Below, one piece after another: positions 11,467 to 23,108 of a stretch of 64,000 nt of DNA. Numbering within the stretch: the stretch's first letter is position 1; the number at the start of each line of letters is the position of its first letter. The translations under genes were made by a program, and so were the position numbers. This DNA is from Juglans regia (taxonomy: Eukaryota; Streptophyta; Magnoliopsida; Fagales; Juglandaceae): contig NW_023361675.1 in assembly GCF_001411555.2 (NCBI RefSeq), positions 1-64,000 of the forward strand, in the 5' to 3' direction. The notes beneath the pieces are model-generated. The model was not told the DNA's origin. It saw nothing but the letters and a program-made list of their open reading frames with translations, and searched no databases.

Positions 11467-11627
11467 TAGTTGGCACAACAAAACCTTCTACCAAAACTAG
11501 TATCCTTACCAGAAATACGTAGCTTCGATGGAATGCCACAGTAGTAAAAAGGTCTCTCAAAACTAGCCACATATTTCCCTCTTGCAGTCCAATAACTTGA
11601 ACCAAAATTAGAACTTGAACTATTCAT

Positions 11628-12444
11628 TTACTAAAATATAGATAAAATATGTTATAAGCATGTTACAAATATTCTCAAAACAGTCTTAATTTCCTTTTAC
11701 CATTGAAACAGAAACTCAAATATAAACAGAAAATCCCACACAACATTAATGCTCAAGTATAAACTCATAACTCAAGTATAAACTCATAACTCAAGTATAA
11801 ACACAGTCTGGAGTTGGCATGTGTATTTGTGCACTAGAGTATAATCATTTTCCTATTGAATATTGTCCACTGTTGGAGCAAACATAAAATTGTAAATTGG
11901 CTCAGAGGGAGTATTTATTTTGGAATTTTGTTTAGGTTGTTATTCTGCATGAGCATATGGGTGTATGAGGAAATTTATCAAACACGTACGAGTCTTTGAG
12001 GAAATTTATCAAACTCCTTCCCTGCCTTGCTCTTATTTCATTACCGAAATCTTTCATTACACTCGTTGGTTCCCTTAATACAATACTGCATCTACATTCC
12101 ATATTAGAACCAGATTCACAACAAGGTTCGTAACACATTCCATGCATCAGGGTTATTTCATCCAAGCCGATTTCAAGCAATAATCCACCCATTTGTAAAG
12201 CCAAGGTCCCTCCACACCAAAAACAAGTAGAATTAAAAACAACGCAGCATCGACACCAACGAAGTTCACGGTGTTGAGGGGGGAGAGATTTTCTAGGCAT
12301 AGATGGTGAAGCTTTTGGGATCTCCGATGAGGTTCACGGCGTCGGCGTCGGCGTCGATGCGTTCACGGCATTGAGTGGCGGCGGATTTGATGAAAGAGAC
12401 AGAGACGAGCAAGAGGGATGAGGATTTGATGAGAGAGAGAACAC
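11628..12444. other. Intergenic, no confident gene
   Basis: A 122-residue open frame on the minus strand (12300-11932) has several cysteines (CRCC, CFWCGG) but no recognisable domain. It ends in low-confidence sequence. CAAGTATAAACTCATAACT is repeated three times near 11755-11805. GCGTCG repeats occur near 12330-12360. I do not call a gene. Confidence 0.35.
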
Positions 12445-12447
12445 TAA

Positions 12448-13217
12448 GAACATTCTCATTGGTTTGGCCAAATGAAAAAATTATCTAAAATTTAGATAAC
12501 TTGTATAAAAAAACTCTACATTGGATTGACCATCTTCAAAATAATTTACATTTTTGCTATAGTCATTGGCCAAATATAGAGAACCATAATTGATTCTCCA
12601 AATATTAAAATACTAATTTCTCACTCCAAGCAAACAAATTAAATTAATTAGAATATAATTAACATTTAACATTTAGAATATAATTACTATTAACATTTGA
12701 TAATACTTTTTTAATATTAATTTAATTAGAATATAATTATTATTAACATTTAATAATACTTTTTTAATATTAATTTAATTAAAATATAATTATTATTAAC
12801 ATTTAATAAAACTTTTTTTAATATTAATTTAACTAGAATATAATTATTATTAACATTTAATAAAAAAAATTTTAATATTAATTTAATTAGAATATAATTA
12901 TTATTAACATTTAATAATACTTTTTTTAATATTAATTTAACTAGAATATAATTATTATTAACATTTAATAATAACTTTTTTTAATATTAATTTAACTAGA
13001 ATATAATTATTAATAACATTTAATTGTTAGAACTATAAAATGTAATAAAAATAAATTTAATTAATTAATTATTAAAATAATAATATTTTAGTATTATATA
13101 GAATGTGAATGGTTAATCCAATGTGGGGATTGAATTTAAATGGAATAGGCAAATGTAAAAAAGTGTGATATTGACTAAATTTTGAAGATGCATTTGCTCA
13201 AGCCAATGAGAATGCTC
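12448..13217. mobile_element. PIF/Harbinger-type MITE, 770 bp
   Basis: TAA is duplicated at 12445-12447 and 13218-13220. The termini are inverted repeats, GAACATTCTCATTGGTTTGG on the left and the complement of GAGCATTCTCATTGGCTTG on the right. A subterminal block matching CATTGGATTGACCATC also pairs with the other side. TWA duplications and GAGCAT ends are typical of PIF/Harbinger MITEs. No coding capacity was seen. Confidence 0.8.
12650..13022. repeat. Tandem array of a ~60-base AT-only unit inside the MITE
   Basis: A unit of the form TTAATTTAATTAGAATATAATTATTATTAACATTTAATAATACTTTTTTAA, written here as its parts AGAATATAATTATTATTAAC and TTTAATAATACTTTTTTAAT, is repeated about six times with small changes. 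The array makes this MITE copy longer than its relative at 42475-42953. Confidence 0.75.
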
Positions 13218-13220
13218 TAA

Positions 13221-15880
13221 GACGAGGGTGAGGGAGGGATTGGGTTTCGAGGGTGAGGGATGTCTGCTTTGGTGTGGTGCATCCCATTCCTAGTCTAATG
13301 GGTGGACTACGTGGTTCAGCCCCAGATCAGACGTACCGCTCATAAACGTATCGTGTGTATTTAATGTTCGGACTCATATTCTTATGAATAATATTTAATA
13401 TTATAGACTCTATGTTTATATTAAAGACATGTTTGGACATTTGAATATTTCAGAATTTTGTATAAAAGAAAGAATAAAAATTGAATAAAAATATTATAAA
13501 ATTAAAAAATTATTTGAATATTATTTTTATATATTATTTTTATTTTGAAGTTTGTAAAAATTATATTTATTTTTATATTTAAATCATAATTATATAATGA
13601 TTAGTTAAAAACGTAAAAATTAAAAATTAAAAAAATATTTTGTATTTAATGATATCTGAAAATAAAATTATAATAAATTTTGAGAATTTTCAGTATCCAT
13701 AGATGCCCTAAAAGATTGTAGAGGATGGAAAACAGTTTATCTGTGTCGAATGTTCATCTAACATTGCAGTATAGAAAGTACTTTTTAATCAAAAATATAA
13801 AAGAATAATGCTACTCTTTGACCCGTGATAGCAAACTTTGACCCGTGATTCGTAAAGCAGCGCTTCGAACGAACAAAGAAAGGAGCTACACAATTTCTAC
13901 CTTATTTTTTATTTTATATTTTTTAAAATTTTTAAAATTTTTAAAACTTTTAAATTTTTTTTAAAATTTTATTTTAAAATTTATTCTTTTTAAATTATTT
14001 CAAATTTTTTATTTATTATTTATATAATAAATATTTAATAAAAAAATAATAAAAATTAAAAATAATATAGAGTATAGAGTGTTACGAGGTTATGAAGATT
14101 TTTTTGTAAAGAAAGGTGGGGCCACGAAGCTTTGGGAGGATGTCCCGTCGATCCGACTGTCAGATGCTCCAATTCGGAGTTTCTGACAAAAAACTGGAAC
14201 TATACGGTGCTGTACAGACTGTACTGCTTCTTAATTTCATTCATTACCAAAAGCAAAGGAGGCCCCAAAAAATAAAAATTAAAAAACAAAATATTTATTA
14301 ATGTAGATAATTTATATTAAAATATTTTTATAAATTTAATTTTATCATGTAAATAATATGTATGTGTGTTCTAGATTTATAAATAAAAAATATAAAATGT
14401 TAGGGGAGGTCATCCTCAAAAGGAAGGTCTATGAAAAGAACATTATGAAAAGTGAGAGTAAGAAAACATAGAAGAGGATGACGGCAAAACAAGGACCATA
14501 TATTTAATAAATTCTTCCTTTTGTTTTTAATTTCATTTTAATTCATTTCAACTCATTATTATAATTTTTTTAAATTTTAATATAAAATATAATAAATAAT
14601 TTAATTTTTTTAAATATCAAAATAATAATATTAAAAAATAATATTCTAACAATATTTTATCATCTCAATTCAACTCAATTCAATTCAATATCCAAACGCA
14701 TTTGACCACAACTACATATCTAAAATGTGGTCACGTAAATAACTAAATATTCTAGTATCACCGGATCCAATTATACAACAACACGCGTCTAATAGAATAT
14801 CCCACATCTATAAAATGAGAAAAAAAAAAAAAAAAGATAAAAATTGCTCGAACTTGTTAGGATATTAAAAATATCTCAGGTGATGTTTGAATATATAAGA
14901 AATAATAGCTAATAGTTTGTGAAGGAAAATGCTTGGCCAACCGAGAGGTGATCCTGAGATATTTTTCTGATTTTTTTTTTATTTAGTGATTAAAAAATTA
15001 TTTTTTAATAATATTATAATTTTTTAAAAAATATTTAAGAATATAATAAAAATGTATGCGATCCAATTTTTGAATAGTAGTAAAGTAAATAATAGTTGAG
15101 AATAATTATGTTTCCAAACAGATCATAAAATGAGCTATATTGAATTTCTATGAACAGTGTATGAAGTATGAACAATAGTATTATTTATATAGTATTCTAC
15201 GTGATGGTATTAGTATTACAAATTGTTAAAAGAAAATTGTTATAGTTATAAAGAGATTTTATAAAAGTAAATTTATAAATTGACGTGATTTCATATGATA
15301 TGTTAGATCTATTTTATAATAAAAATAATTTTACAATTAAATGTATCATATCATCAAGTCATGTTAATTTATAAATTTACTTTTATAAAATCTATCGGTG
15401 GCTAAAGTATTTTTGTCCTTAAAATACTTGCATTAAACTCTCAATTTGTGAGATAAATTTTCTTTTATAAAAATACCCTTACGCGAATTATATTAAATTT
15501 TATTTATTTATTAAATTGGTTAACTCGTGACTTTTTCATATTAATTATTTCATTTTTTTGCTCAGATTGATATTACGAATAGGAACGAACTATTGTTTCA
15601 TGGATAATTTTGGAGCAGCATTTGGAGGATTGATGTATTTTTATTTTTCTTCCAAATCTTAACAACAATTCACAGCCGAGAATTGTAAAAAATAATTTGT
15701 AATTATTATATAATAAAATGAGGATATTTTTATAAAATATCTTATTTTTATAAGATATTTTATAAAAATATCTCTTATTTAAAATATAATTATGTAAAAT
15801 ATTATAAAAAAATATTGTGAATAAATTATTTTTAAAAAATAATATATAAGAATAAGAATAAAAATAAAAATACAAACTAG
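13221..15880. repeat. AT-rich intergenic region with MITE remnants
   Basis: No gene was found. About 13420-13710 and 14510-14705 are copies of the high-copy AT-rich MITE of this window (ATAATAAATAATTTAATTTT core and a TATCCAAACG end at 14688). Long A/T tracts fill 13910-14060. The 61-residue open frame at 14116 has no recognisable domain. Confidence 0.5.
15254..15393. repeat. Foldback element, ~140 bp
   Basis: The left arm AGATTTTATAAAAGTAAATT (15254 onward) through TTTCATATGATA is nearly the complement of the right arm, which ends AATTTACTTTTATAAAATCT at 15393. The arms are about 47 bases. This looks like a small foldback MITE or a long transcribed hairpin. Confidence 0.7.
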
Positions 15881-15969
15881 CCGACACACGATGGAATAAA
15901 GTAATTTATATTGAATGATTACCGCGTGCTACCGCGCGCGTTATGCCCACCCAAATACAAAGACACGCA

Positions 15970-16115
15970 CTCCGACATTATAAATTCAATTACACATCTC
16001 TCTGTTTGTCTGTCTGTCTCTCTCTCTCTGCATCGCAAGCTAAAAAGCGGAACGCGCACAGACATCAGATCTAAGATCCAAATCTCAATGCGGTGCGCTC
16101 GTTTCCTTTTCTGAG
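15970..16115 (+). promoter_or_regulatory. Promoter and 5'-UTR exon of the CGR gene, with a uORF
   Basis: A TATA-like ATTATAAATTC lies near 15976 and is followed by a CT-repeat leader. A donor TCTGAG|GTAAAA marks the exon end at 16115. The intron ends TTTATAG at 17067, eleven bases before the main ATG. An upstream ATG at 16088 opens an 8-codon uORF that stops at 16112-16114, immediately before the splice site. The transcription start itself is inferred. Confidence 0.6.
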
Positions 16116-17077
16116 GTAAAACATCCCAACTCGAATTACTCTTCAGCTACCCGAACTGGGTTTTCAGTATTCGTCTTCGCTTTTGTTATATCTCATATTA
16201 TTAGTCCGCTTATTGAAACTGTATCAACTGGTTCACGGAGCCCAACGATTTAAACTGGATCTGAATGCATCGTCTTCTCTTTGGTTTCTTTTCTTATCCG
16301 TCTCCTTTTTCTTTTCGATTTGGTGTCATTGAATCTGATGGGCTCAGCTTCCAAGTTCAGTTCTATTTGATTCTAATAACGGTCATGCAGCTAAGTTGAT
16401 TATGGAATATCCTTATCCCATCTCATTCTATGCTTCTTCTGTTTTCGTTTGCTTGGATAAAGGGTGGGGAGGAAAAGGAATTGAAGTTTTCAATTTTGTC
16501 TCTTTCTGAATTTGCGAGCTGGATATACAGTAACACGAGTTTTGTTTTCTTAATGTAAACACGGCCGGCCTTTAAATGTAGAGTTCTGATTTTTTGGGTG
16601 GTTGTTTAGATGAGCTTGATGTTCTTATGGCTTCCAAATAGAAGTAACACTTGATTTCCATAAACATGTCTAGTTTATGCAATATTTTTAGTTTGTATTA
16701 GTTTGTAGTGTTGATTTACGTAATTTTGTAATGGAGAGATTCATCGAATGAATGTTAATACTTAATACCCTTGGACAATGTTTCTGGATAGTTTTTATAT
16801 TTCAATGCATAGAGAATGTGTGATTTTAATGACCTTATTATGGTAAATTTTGCACTATGCTTGAATAAGAATCTCATGGGGTTAGTGGCTGTGATACAAA
16901 CTTCTGTGAATAATATAATGGCTATGAAAATCATCTCTACCAAACACTGCTTAACAAATGCTAAGGTTTACAATTTTTACGAGGCTTATGGACTTGTAAA
17001 AGCTAACTTTCCTCCTATGTTTTCTTTTCCAAACAAGGTACAGTTTTGTGGACCTTTTGCTTTATAGAAAAGTAGTC

Positions 17078-19893
17078 ATGTCCAGGAGGCAAGTAAGCTC
17101 CACACGACGTGGTGGAAGCATTCCGTTTGTGGGAGCCTTAAATTCAAAATCAAAATCTTCTCCCTTATTATCTGTGGGCCTCGTCCTTCTGGTAATGTTC
17201 ATATGTACACATCGCTTATATTTTTTTGATTCTATAATTTGGTTTTATTCAGTTAGAGGATCATGCTTGTTGGTTACTAACTGTGTTTTTCAATTTCATG
17301 CCCGTATTAAAATAGTACAAAAGCTAGCTCAAGCCATTAGTTGATAACCTAATAGTTTCTTCTTTTCTTCTGGTTGGAATTCACAGGGAGCATTCCTTCT
17401 CATTGGCTATGCTTCTCGTGGCTCAGGTTTGTATTTGGACTGCCTACACCACTCTACTCATTACGTAAAGTGATTTTTAAATTTTAGCCTCAGCAGGCTA
17501 GCCATGCCATATTTGGCTTGCTGCTGTCAAATTTAGCCATGGCGTAGCATGAATTTAGTTGATTTGTTCTTGGGGTACTTTGCTTTTTAGATGAAAACGT
17601 TTTTTTCTTCATTTTCTTGTTCTTGAATTATTGCTTTGATTAACTTTATTTTTTGTTTTTTTTATAAGTAACTTTTATTTTAATGATACAGGTTTATTTG
17701 GACGAGATAGAGAATCATTTAGTAAGGTTGAAGGTAAATTTATTTGGCCTGCTCTCCATTAAAAACAAAAAAAAAAATGAATGCTTATTATTGCCTTGTA
17801 ACTGAACATGTGAATATATCTTGCCATGTGGTTCTTGGAATTTAGGAACTATATCTGTTCTTTAAACTTCTGAAATACTGAGAACCAAAAGTAATTTTTT
17901 TTAAGGAGCTATATTCCTTATGGCTGAGTTCAAGTTGATTTTCTTTTGGGTACACTAGAGGCACACTAAACCTATACCAAGCAGTACATACTTATACTAA
18001 GGGTCTATTCTTACAAAAAGAAAGTATGTATTGACAAAAATGGGTGGCCTTCATAGTGAAAAATATTCACTAAGTGTTGCTTTTTCTAGAAACATCAGCC
18101 TTTTAAACATGAGATTTTGGTAAGCTTATTAAGCAAGCAATATTTAAATACATTCAATTCTTGAGTTTGTTGCCTATCAAGATCCAAGATTCTCTTTATA
18201 TGTTATTTTCTCCAAAACTCATAAAAAATACTATTGGATACAATCATTTATATTAGGATGTATAATCTTGAGATAAAAAGGGAAATCATTTAGTAAAAAA
18301 TCCTTACTCATATGCTACTTGAGATAATATGATCTGCTTTACACGATGATCCTATCTGGAGTTGGTCATGTTTTGCTGCCCATTATGTATCTTGTCGAGA
18401 CAAGTTCTGAATGTCTCAGATGTGTTTCGATCTGTATCAGATTGAAATCAGTCAGTTTAAAATTTTTAGCTGATAAAAGTTCAATTCCTATTGGCCAAAA
18501 GCGAGTTTTAAGTTAGTGCAAAGAAATCACCATCTGCAATATGCCCTCAACCATATGTATGAATACAAGTTGGAAATTCATTTCATCTTGCAGGTGACTT
18601 TACATGCACGCAAGAAGTTCAGAGAGCAATACCTATGCTAAAGAAAGCATACGGTGACAGCATGCACAAAATTTTGCATGTAGGCCCCGATACTTGTTCA
18701 GTGGTCTCTAAATTGTTAAAAGAAGATGAAACTGAGGCATGGGGTGTGGAACCATATGACATAGAGGATGCTGATGGAATTTGCAAGAATTTAGTGCGAA
18801 AAGGCCTTGTGCGCGTGGCTGATATCAAGTTCCCACTACCTTATAGAGCAAAATCTTTTTCCCTTGTTATTGTATCAGACGCTTTGGATTACTTGTCTCC
18901 GAAATACCTGAACAAGACCCTTCCAGAATTTGCAAGGGTGTCTGCTGATGGTCTAGTTATTTTTACAGGTACTTTTATTTTTTCCTTTTCCTTATTTTTC
19001 CTTACCATTGCAACAAATTCAATATTAAATTCACATGTGATGTTATTTTACATTATGACTTCTTCTTATAATTGTTCTGAAGTAATTACACTCTAGCCAT
19101 ATCGGTTTTGAACTTTTGGTGTGACAATCTCTATGTTGTTTCTCTCCCCCTCTAATTCATGCACACACTACTTTCTTGTTAGTAATGATCTCTCTGAGTT
19201 TTCTTTGCTTTTCAATATTATGTTTAGGTTACCCTGGTCAACAGAGAGCTAAAGTTGCTGAATTATCCAAATTTGGACGGCCGGTAAGTGTTACTCCTAT
19301 TTCTTGTATGGCATCTCTCAGCTCCTGGGTTGGTTTGATTGAACTACTCTTCCCAATCATGTTCTTGTTGATGTCTTAGATGGGGCACTTTTTAATGGAA
19401 AAAAAATTGTTAACTCAAAACCTCCAAACAAATTTCTTTTGTGATTCAACAATCGTTGGCACTTCTACAATATTAAAACCTTTAAGAACTAGGTAGTCAT
19501 TGATCTGACTTCTGTCATGGCTAAAATCTGTTGGTTCATCATTACCGAGCAAAATGGAAGGGTCAAGGCACACTTTCCTCATAGTCGCCATATTTATACT
19601 TTATTTTGGTGTAATATGGTATTGACAATTGCTCGATTTATACTTTATCTTGTGGTGATATAGTACATGTTTCTGTAGCCATTTTTCTCGATCTCTTATC
19701 AATCCTCATTTTGGCTGTTGTTTATACTTTTACTGTGAAGGCAAAAATGAGAAGTGCGTCTTGGTGGGCACGTTTCTTTGTCCAAACCAGCTTAGAAGAA
19801 AATGAAGCTGCCATTAAGAAGTTTGAGCAGGCTGCATCCAAGAATTCGTACAAGCCAGGCTGCCAAGTTTTCCATCTCAACTCATACCATTGA
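17078..19893 (+). CDS. CGR3: CGR2/CGR3-type Golgi pectin methyltransferase
   Basis: Six coding exons (17078-17191, 17387-17426, 17692-17733, 18594-18968, 19228-19283, 19741-19893) keep phase and give 259 residues, the usual length of the family. The start MSRRQVSSTRRGG is basic. One membrane anchor follows (about residues 29-48, LLSVGLVLLGAFLLIGY), as in type II Golgi proteins. The lumenal part has the family blocks ILHVGPDTCSVVSKLL, WGVEPYDIEDAD, DIKFPLPYRAKSFSLVIVSD, LDYLSPKYLN, GQQRAKVAELSKFGRPAKMR and the C-terminal CQVFHL. Arabidopsis CGR2 and CGR3 methyl-esterify homogalacturonan in the Golgi; the methyltransferase role is carried over by homology. CGR2 and CGR3 cannot be told apart here. 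The last intron ends in AAG rather than the commoner YAG. Confidence 0.92.
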
Positions 19894-22028
19894 TATTTTA
19901 AGATTTATAACAACATTTTATTCATGGTAGTAGTTTTGGGGGGGCGATTCTCTCATGCAAAAACAATGCATGAAAAGCATAAAGCAAAAAACTGTCCAGC
20001 TCTCATATAAAACGTACTCTCTGGGGGTGATTAGCTTTGGTACCATAGATGTTAAAATGATATTACCTGATGTTTTGTTCTAAACGTTATACAATCAATC
20101 TCCATTCATTTTATTAAAAGAAATATAGCCTGAATTTTGCTTTTATATGTATTGTTTCTGTTTTGTTCACCATTTTTGGGAAGCTCTCCTGCAAAAATAA
20201 ATAGCTACAAATTAATGACTAGGGGAGATGTTCAAAATGTGCCGCTCTTTGGGACAAAACACTAAGGTCCCGTTTGGATATAAAAACACTTTCAATCTAT
20301 CTCATCTCATCATTACTATTTTCTCAAATTTTCATACAAAATATAATAAACAATTCAATTTTTTTAAATTTCAAAACAATAATAATATTAAAAAATAATA
20401 TTCTAAAAATATTTTATTCAACTCATTTAAAATCATCTCATTTCATTTTACTATCCAAACGAGCCTATGAGACATAATCTTAAAGCCAAATTAGTTTTCA
20501 TTCATTTATGCAAACTATCACCTTGTTTTAAAAATGATAAATCTATAATTAGGCTATCATTTCATTATCCTGCTCGAGAAAAAATGATATACTTACAATG
20601 ATAAAATAATTGTAAAATAATTGTAGGTATATCATTTTTTACTCACTTCATCAAAAGTGGTAGTAGAATCTTAATAGACCCGACGAGTGAGATTCAAAAA
20701 GGAAAAATACCAATTAGGCTATACAAAAAATATTTTATTTTATCTCATTTTATCTAATTATTATAATTTTATTAAATTTATATACAAAATATAATAAATA
20801 ATTCAATTTTTTTAAATCTTAAAATAAAAATAATATTCTAATAATATTTTATTCAAATTTCAATTTTTATTTCAACTCATTTCATTGTAACTCACTATTC
20901 AAACCTATCCGTTTCCCAAATTTATATGAATTTTTTTTTGAATCTTTATATTTTATCGAATATAAATAAGTTACATAATTTATTTTTCCTAAAAAAAAAA
21001 TTGAAAACTGAAAAAAAAAAAAAAAAGGCTAAAAAAAGGAGTCAATCCTCGGTCAAATGGGGGCCGAGTAGCACCAAAAGCATGAAGATGAGAGTGGACT
21101 TTGTAATGGTAAACACCGAGACGAAATTGTGATTTCTGCGCGCGAAAGCATTTAGGGTCAATTGATTTTATGAAAGACGAAGCGATGTGTTAAGAACTCA
21201 TTTGTTCTTACAGGAATAACAATGGAGATGATGGGAATGGGGGAATGATGGTAGCTGTAGGACTCTGTAACGCACCGTGTAATGAGGAAGGAAATGGCAA
21301 TGGAAGTGTACTGCTACTGCAAGGGAAAAACAAAGGCCACAAGCTGTATGATGAAAAGCAAAAGAGATACAGAATTGCTACGGGAGTGCTTCGAGAGCTC
21401 CCGAACCTCCTTACAAATTCCACTGCAACAATATTCTCGATGGGTGCGGCTACTATGCCGCCCCATCTTGATACCGCCAAGCGTAAAATTTTTTTTTTTT
21501 TATAATTTTTTAACATATTTAAATATATTTAAAAAATAAAAAAAAATATATCAATATATTTAAAATTATCTTTCTTTTTAATCACTAAATAAAAAAAATT
21601 TAATTTTGACCAAAAATATCAACTTGAGACGGCATACTAGACTTTCTCTATTCTCGATACCTCACTCTCTCTCTCTCTGATTCCTTCTTTATTCTTACAT
21701 TTCTTTGACATGTAACTATCCTAGACTCTAAAACCCAGTGCCAAAACGCACCGTTTGGAGTCTATAACTCAAACGGTGCGTATTACATTATTAAAAACCC
21801 ACCCAGAATGAACCCAAAACACACGCACACGTCTTCTGCCTTTAAGCCGCAACGCCCCGTTTTGATCTCACTTTCCTCTTTTCTCGCAAGACGTCGTTCC
21901 CAGTTTCAGCCCCTTACCTTCACTTCACTTCGAAACCCGAACACTTCATTGCTTCTTCTCCACTTAGCTTCGCACAGCCCCTTCTTCTCTTCTCTGCTAG
22001 GGCTTCCCAACGTCGGCTTCATAACACG
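19894..22028. repeat. CGR 3' flank and upstream region of F-box gene 1, with MITEs
   Basis: 20266-20464 is a MITE with ends GGTCCCGTTTGGATA and TATCCAAACGAGCC. 20715-20920 is a second, more decayed copy. 21440-21640 contains ACTATGCCGCCCC followed by A/T tracts; the same block occurs near 56695-56815 and looks like a further short element. 21740-21785 is a hairpin with the arm ACGCACCGTTTG. Short open frames at 21208-21539 overlap on both strands and are not called. Confidence 0.5.
21740..21785. promoter_or_regulatory. ACGCACCGTTTG hairpin in the F-box 1 promoter
   Basis: CAAAACGCACCGTTTGGAG and CTCAAACGGTGCGTATT are near-complements separated by a few bases. It lies about 250 bases before the F-box ATG. 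It resembles in pattern the GCC/GTC hairpins at 10974-11163 and 25204-25249. Confidence 0.5.
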
Positions 22029-23108
22029 ATGTCTAGGAAGTTTCTACCTGAAGAAGTCGTCGTAGAAATCCTCTTGCGATTGCCGGTCAAATCTCTGGTT
22101 CGATTCAGGTGCGTGTCTAAACGATGGCTCTCACTAATTTCGGATCCGCGATTTGCTAAATCGCAGTCCAAGCGAGCAGATAACCACATCCAACGACTGC
22201 TTTTTCCAACCCCTGTTGGACTTGGATCCCTAGAAGTCGATGCACCATTTGTGGACATTTCCGCTGTTAGAGAACTCTTCGTCCCTTTTAAGCAACTGGA
22301 TCTTCGTCTTAACTTGCTAGGTTCTTGTGACGGTCTGGTTTTTGTGTCTCACTACGACCATAAGGATTTCTATATTTGGAATCCATCGACCGGAGAGCAC
22401 CGAAAATTGCCTGACCCTGGGATTTCTCCCCATCCTTACAACGAATACATGTATGGCTTTGGATATGATTCATCCGTAGATGACTATAAGGTTATAGTGA
22501 CCACTTTCCTCCCGCTGCGTCCCTCTCCCGGATATGTAGGCAAGATTCTCTCCCTAAAGAATAACTCTTGGAAAAGTATTAAAAAACCCGATGTTGTTTT
22601 TAGCAGTTTCAGGTCAGCAGGGGCACTTTGTGGTGGGGCTGTCCATTGGTTAGGTGAAGTGCTCCCACTGGAGGCCAATCTAGCAATCCTTGCGTTTGAT
22701 TTAGCTGAGGAGAAATTCCGTCAGGTGCCCATGCCCCCCATGCTTGAAGGAGAGGATGCGGACTACTATGACATCTCTTGTTTGGTCAATCTTGGAGGAC
22801 GTCTATGTTTAATCCTTCTTTCGCTTGCCGATGAAGAGCTTTGGGTGATGATGGAATACGGAGTGCAGAAATCATGGGCGCCTATGTTTAGAATTGACGG
22901 ACATTATGGTCCTAAACCACTTTGCATGTCGAGAGGTAATCAGCTTGTGGCAACAAATGATGATGGAAACGTGTTGATTAGGGCTAATCCTGAGGGGAGG
23001 ATTGTTGAAAGTTGTGTGTTTTGCATTGAGCACAGCCCAAATTGGCATGAACCATGGGCTGTCTTTGTTGAGAGTTTGCTTTCACCTTTTTTCGCTTTGG
23101 AGTTTTGA
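22029..23108 (+). CDS. F-box protein with F-box-associated domain (copy 1)
   Basis: A single-exon ORF of 359 residues starts at an ATG followed directly by the F-box (about residues 5-45, LPEEVVVEILLRLPVKSLVR, FRCVSKRW, LISDPRF). The rest is an F-box-associated (FBA, CPR1/At3g06240-like) region with the family phrases GSCDGLVFVS, YIWNPSTGEHRKLPDP, YGFGYDSSVDDYKV, a WLGEVLP strand and IRANPEGRIVES. Proteins of this type bind SKP1 in SCF ubiquitin ligases, with the FBA region choosing the target; the target is unknown. This copy is the most diverged of the four and is intact. A pyrimidine-rich leader precedes it. Confidence 0.9.
   Translation: MSRKFLPEEVVVEILLRLPVKSLVRFRCVSKRWLSLISDPRFAKSQSKRADNHIQRLLFPTPVGLGSLEVDAPFVDISAVRELFVPFKQLDLRLNLLGSCDGLVFVSHYDHKDFYIWNPSTGEHRKLPDPGISPHPYNEYMYGFGYDSSVDDYKVIVTTFLPLRPSPGYVGKILSLKNNSWKSIKKPDVVFSSFRSAGALCGGAVHWLGEVLPLEANLAILAFDLAEEKFRQVPMPPMLEGEDADYYDISCLVNLGGRLCLILLSLADEELWVMMEYGVQKSWAPMFRIDGHYGPKPLCMSRGNQLVATNDDGNVLIRANPEGRIVESCVFCIEHSPNWHEPWAVFVESLLSPFFALEF

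Larger units (their letters stand above)
10626..11627 (-). pseudogene. GRF-type zinc-finger ORF split by a Mutator-like element
   Basis: On the minus strand an ATG at 11627 opens a frame that reads ERPFYYCGIPSKLRISG and then FGRRFC. It is cut by the 10760-11466 element and resumes below 10750 with CANYKSDKQCDFFKWID. This gives the Cys and Trp spacing of a GRF zinc finger (C-G-x-P, GRRF, C-x5-K-x-C-x-FF-x-W). A stop follows at 10628-10626. Counting one copy of the 10-base target duplication, the pieces total 285 bases, an exact 95 codons with stop, so the frame was intact before insertion. Small GRF proteins of this kind occur in plants, often near or within MULE-type elements; the function is not known. 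Confidence 0.7.

Noticed and set aside
11932..12300. 122-codon Cys-rich minus-strand frame
   Set aside because: No recognisable domain spacing and no support from neighbours; it could be decayed transposon sequence, so it is left uncalled.
21208..21539. Overlapping plus- and minus-strand frames of 85-102 codons
   Set aside because: No domain, mutual overlap on both strands, and they run into a poly-T tract.
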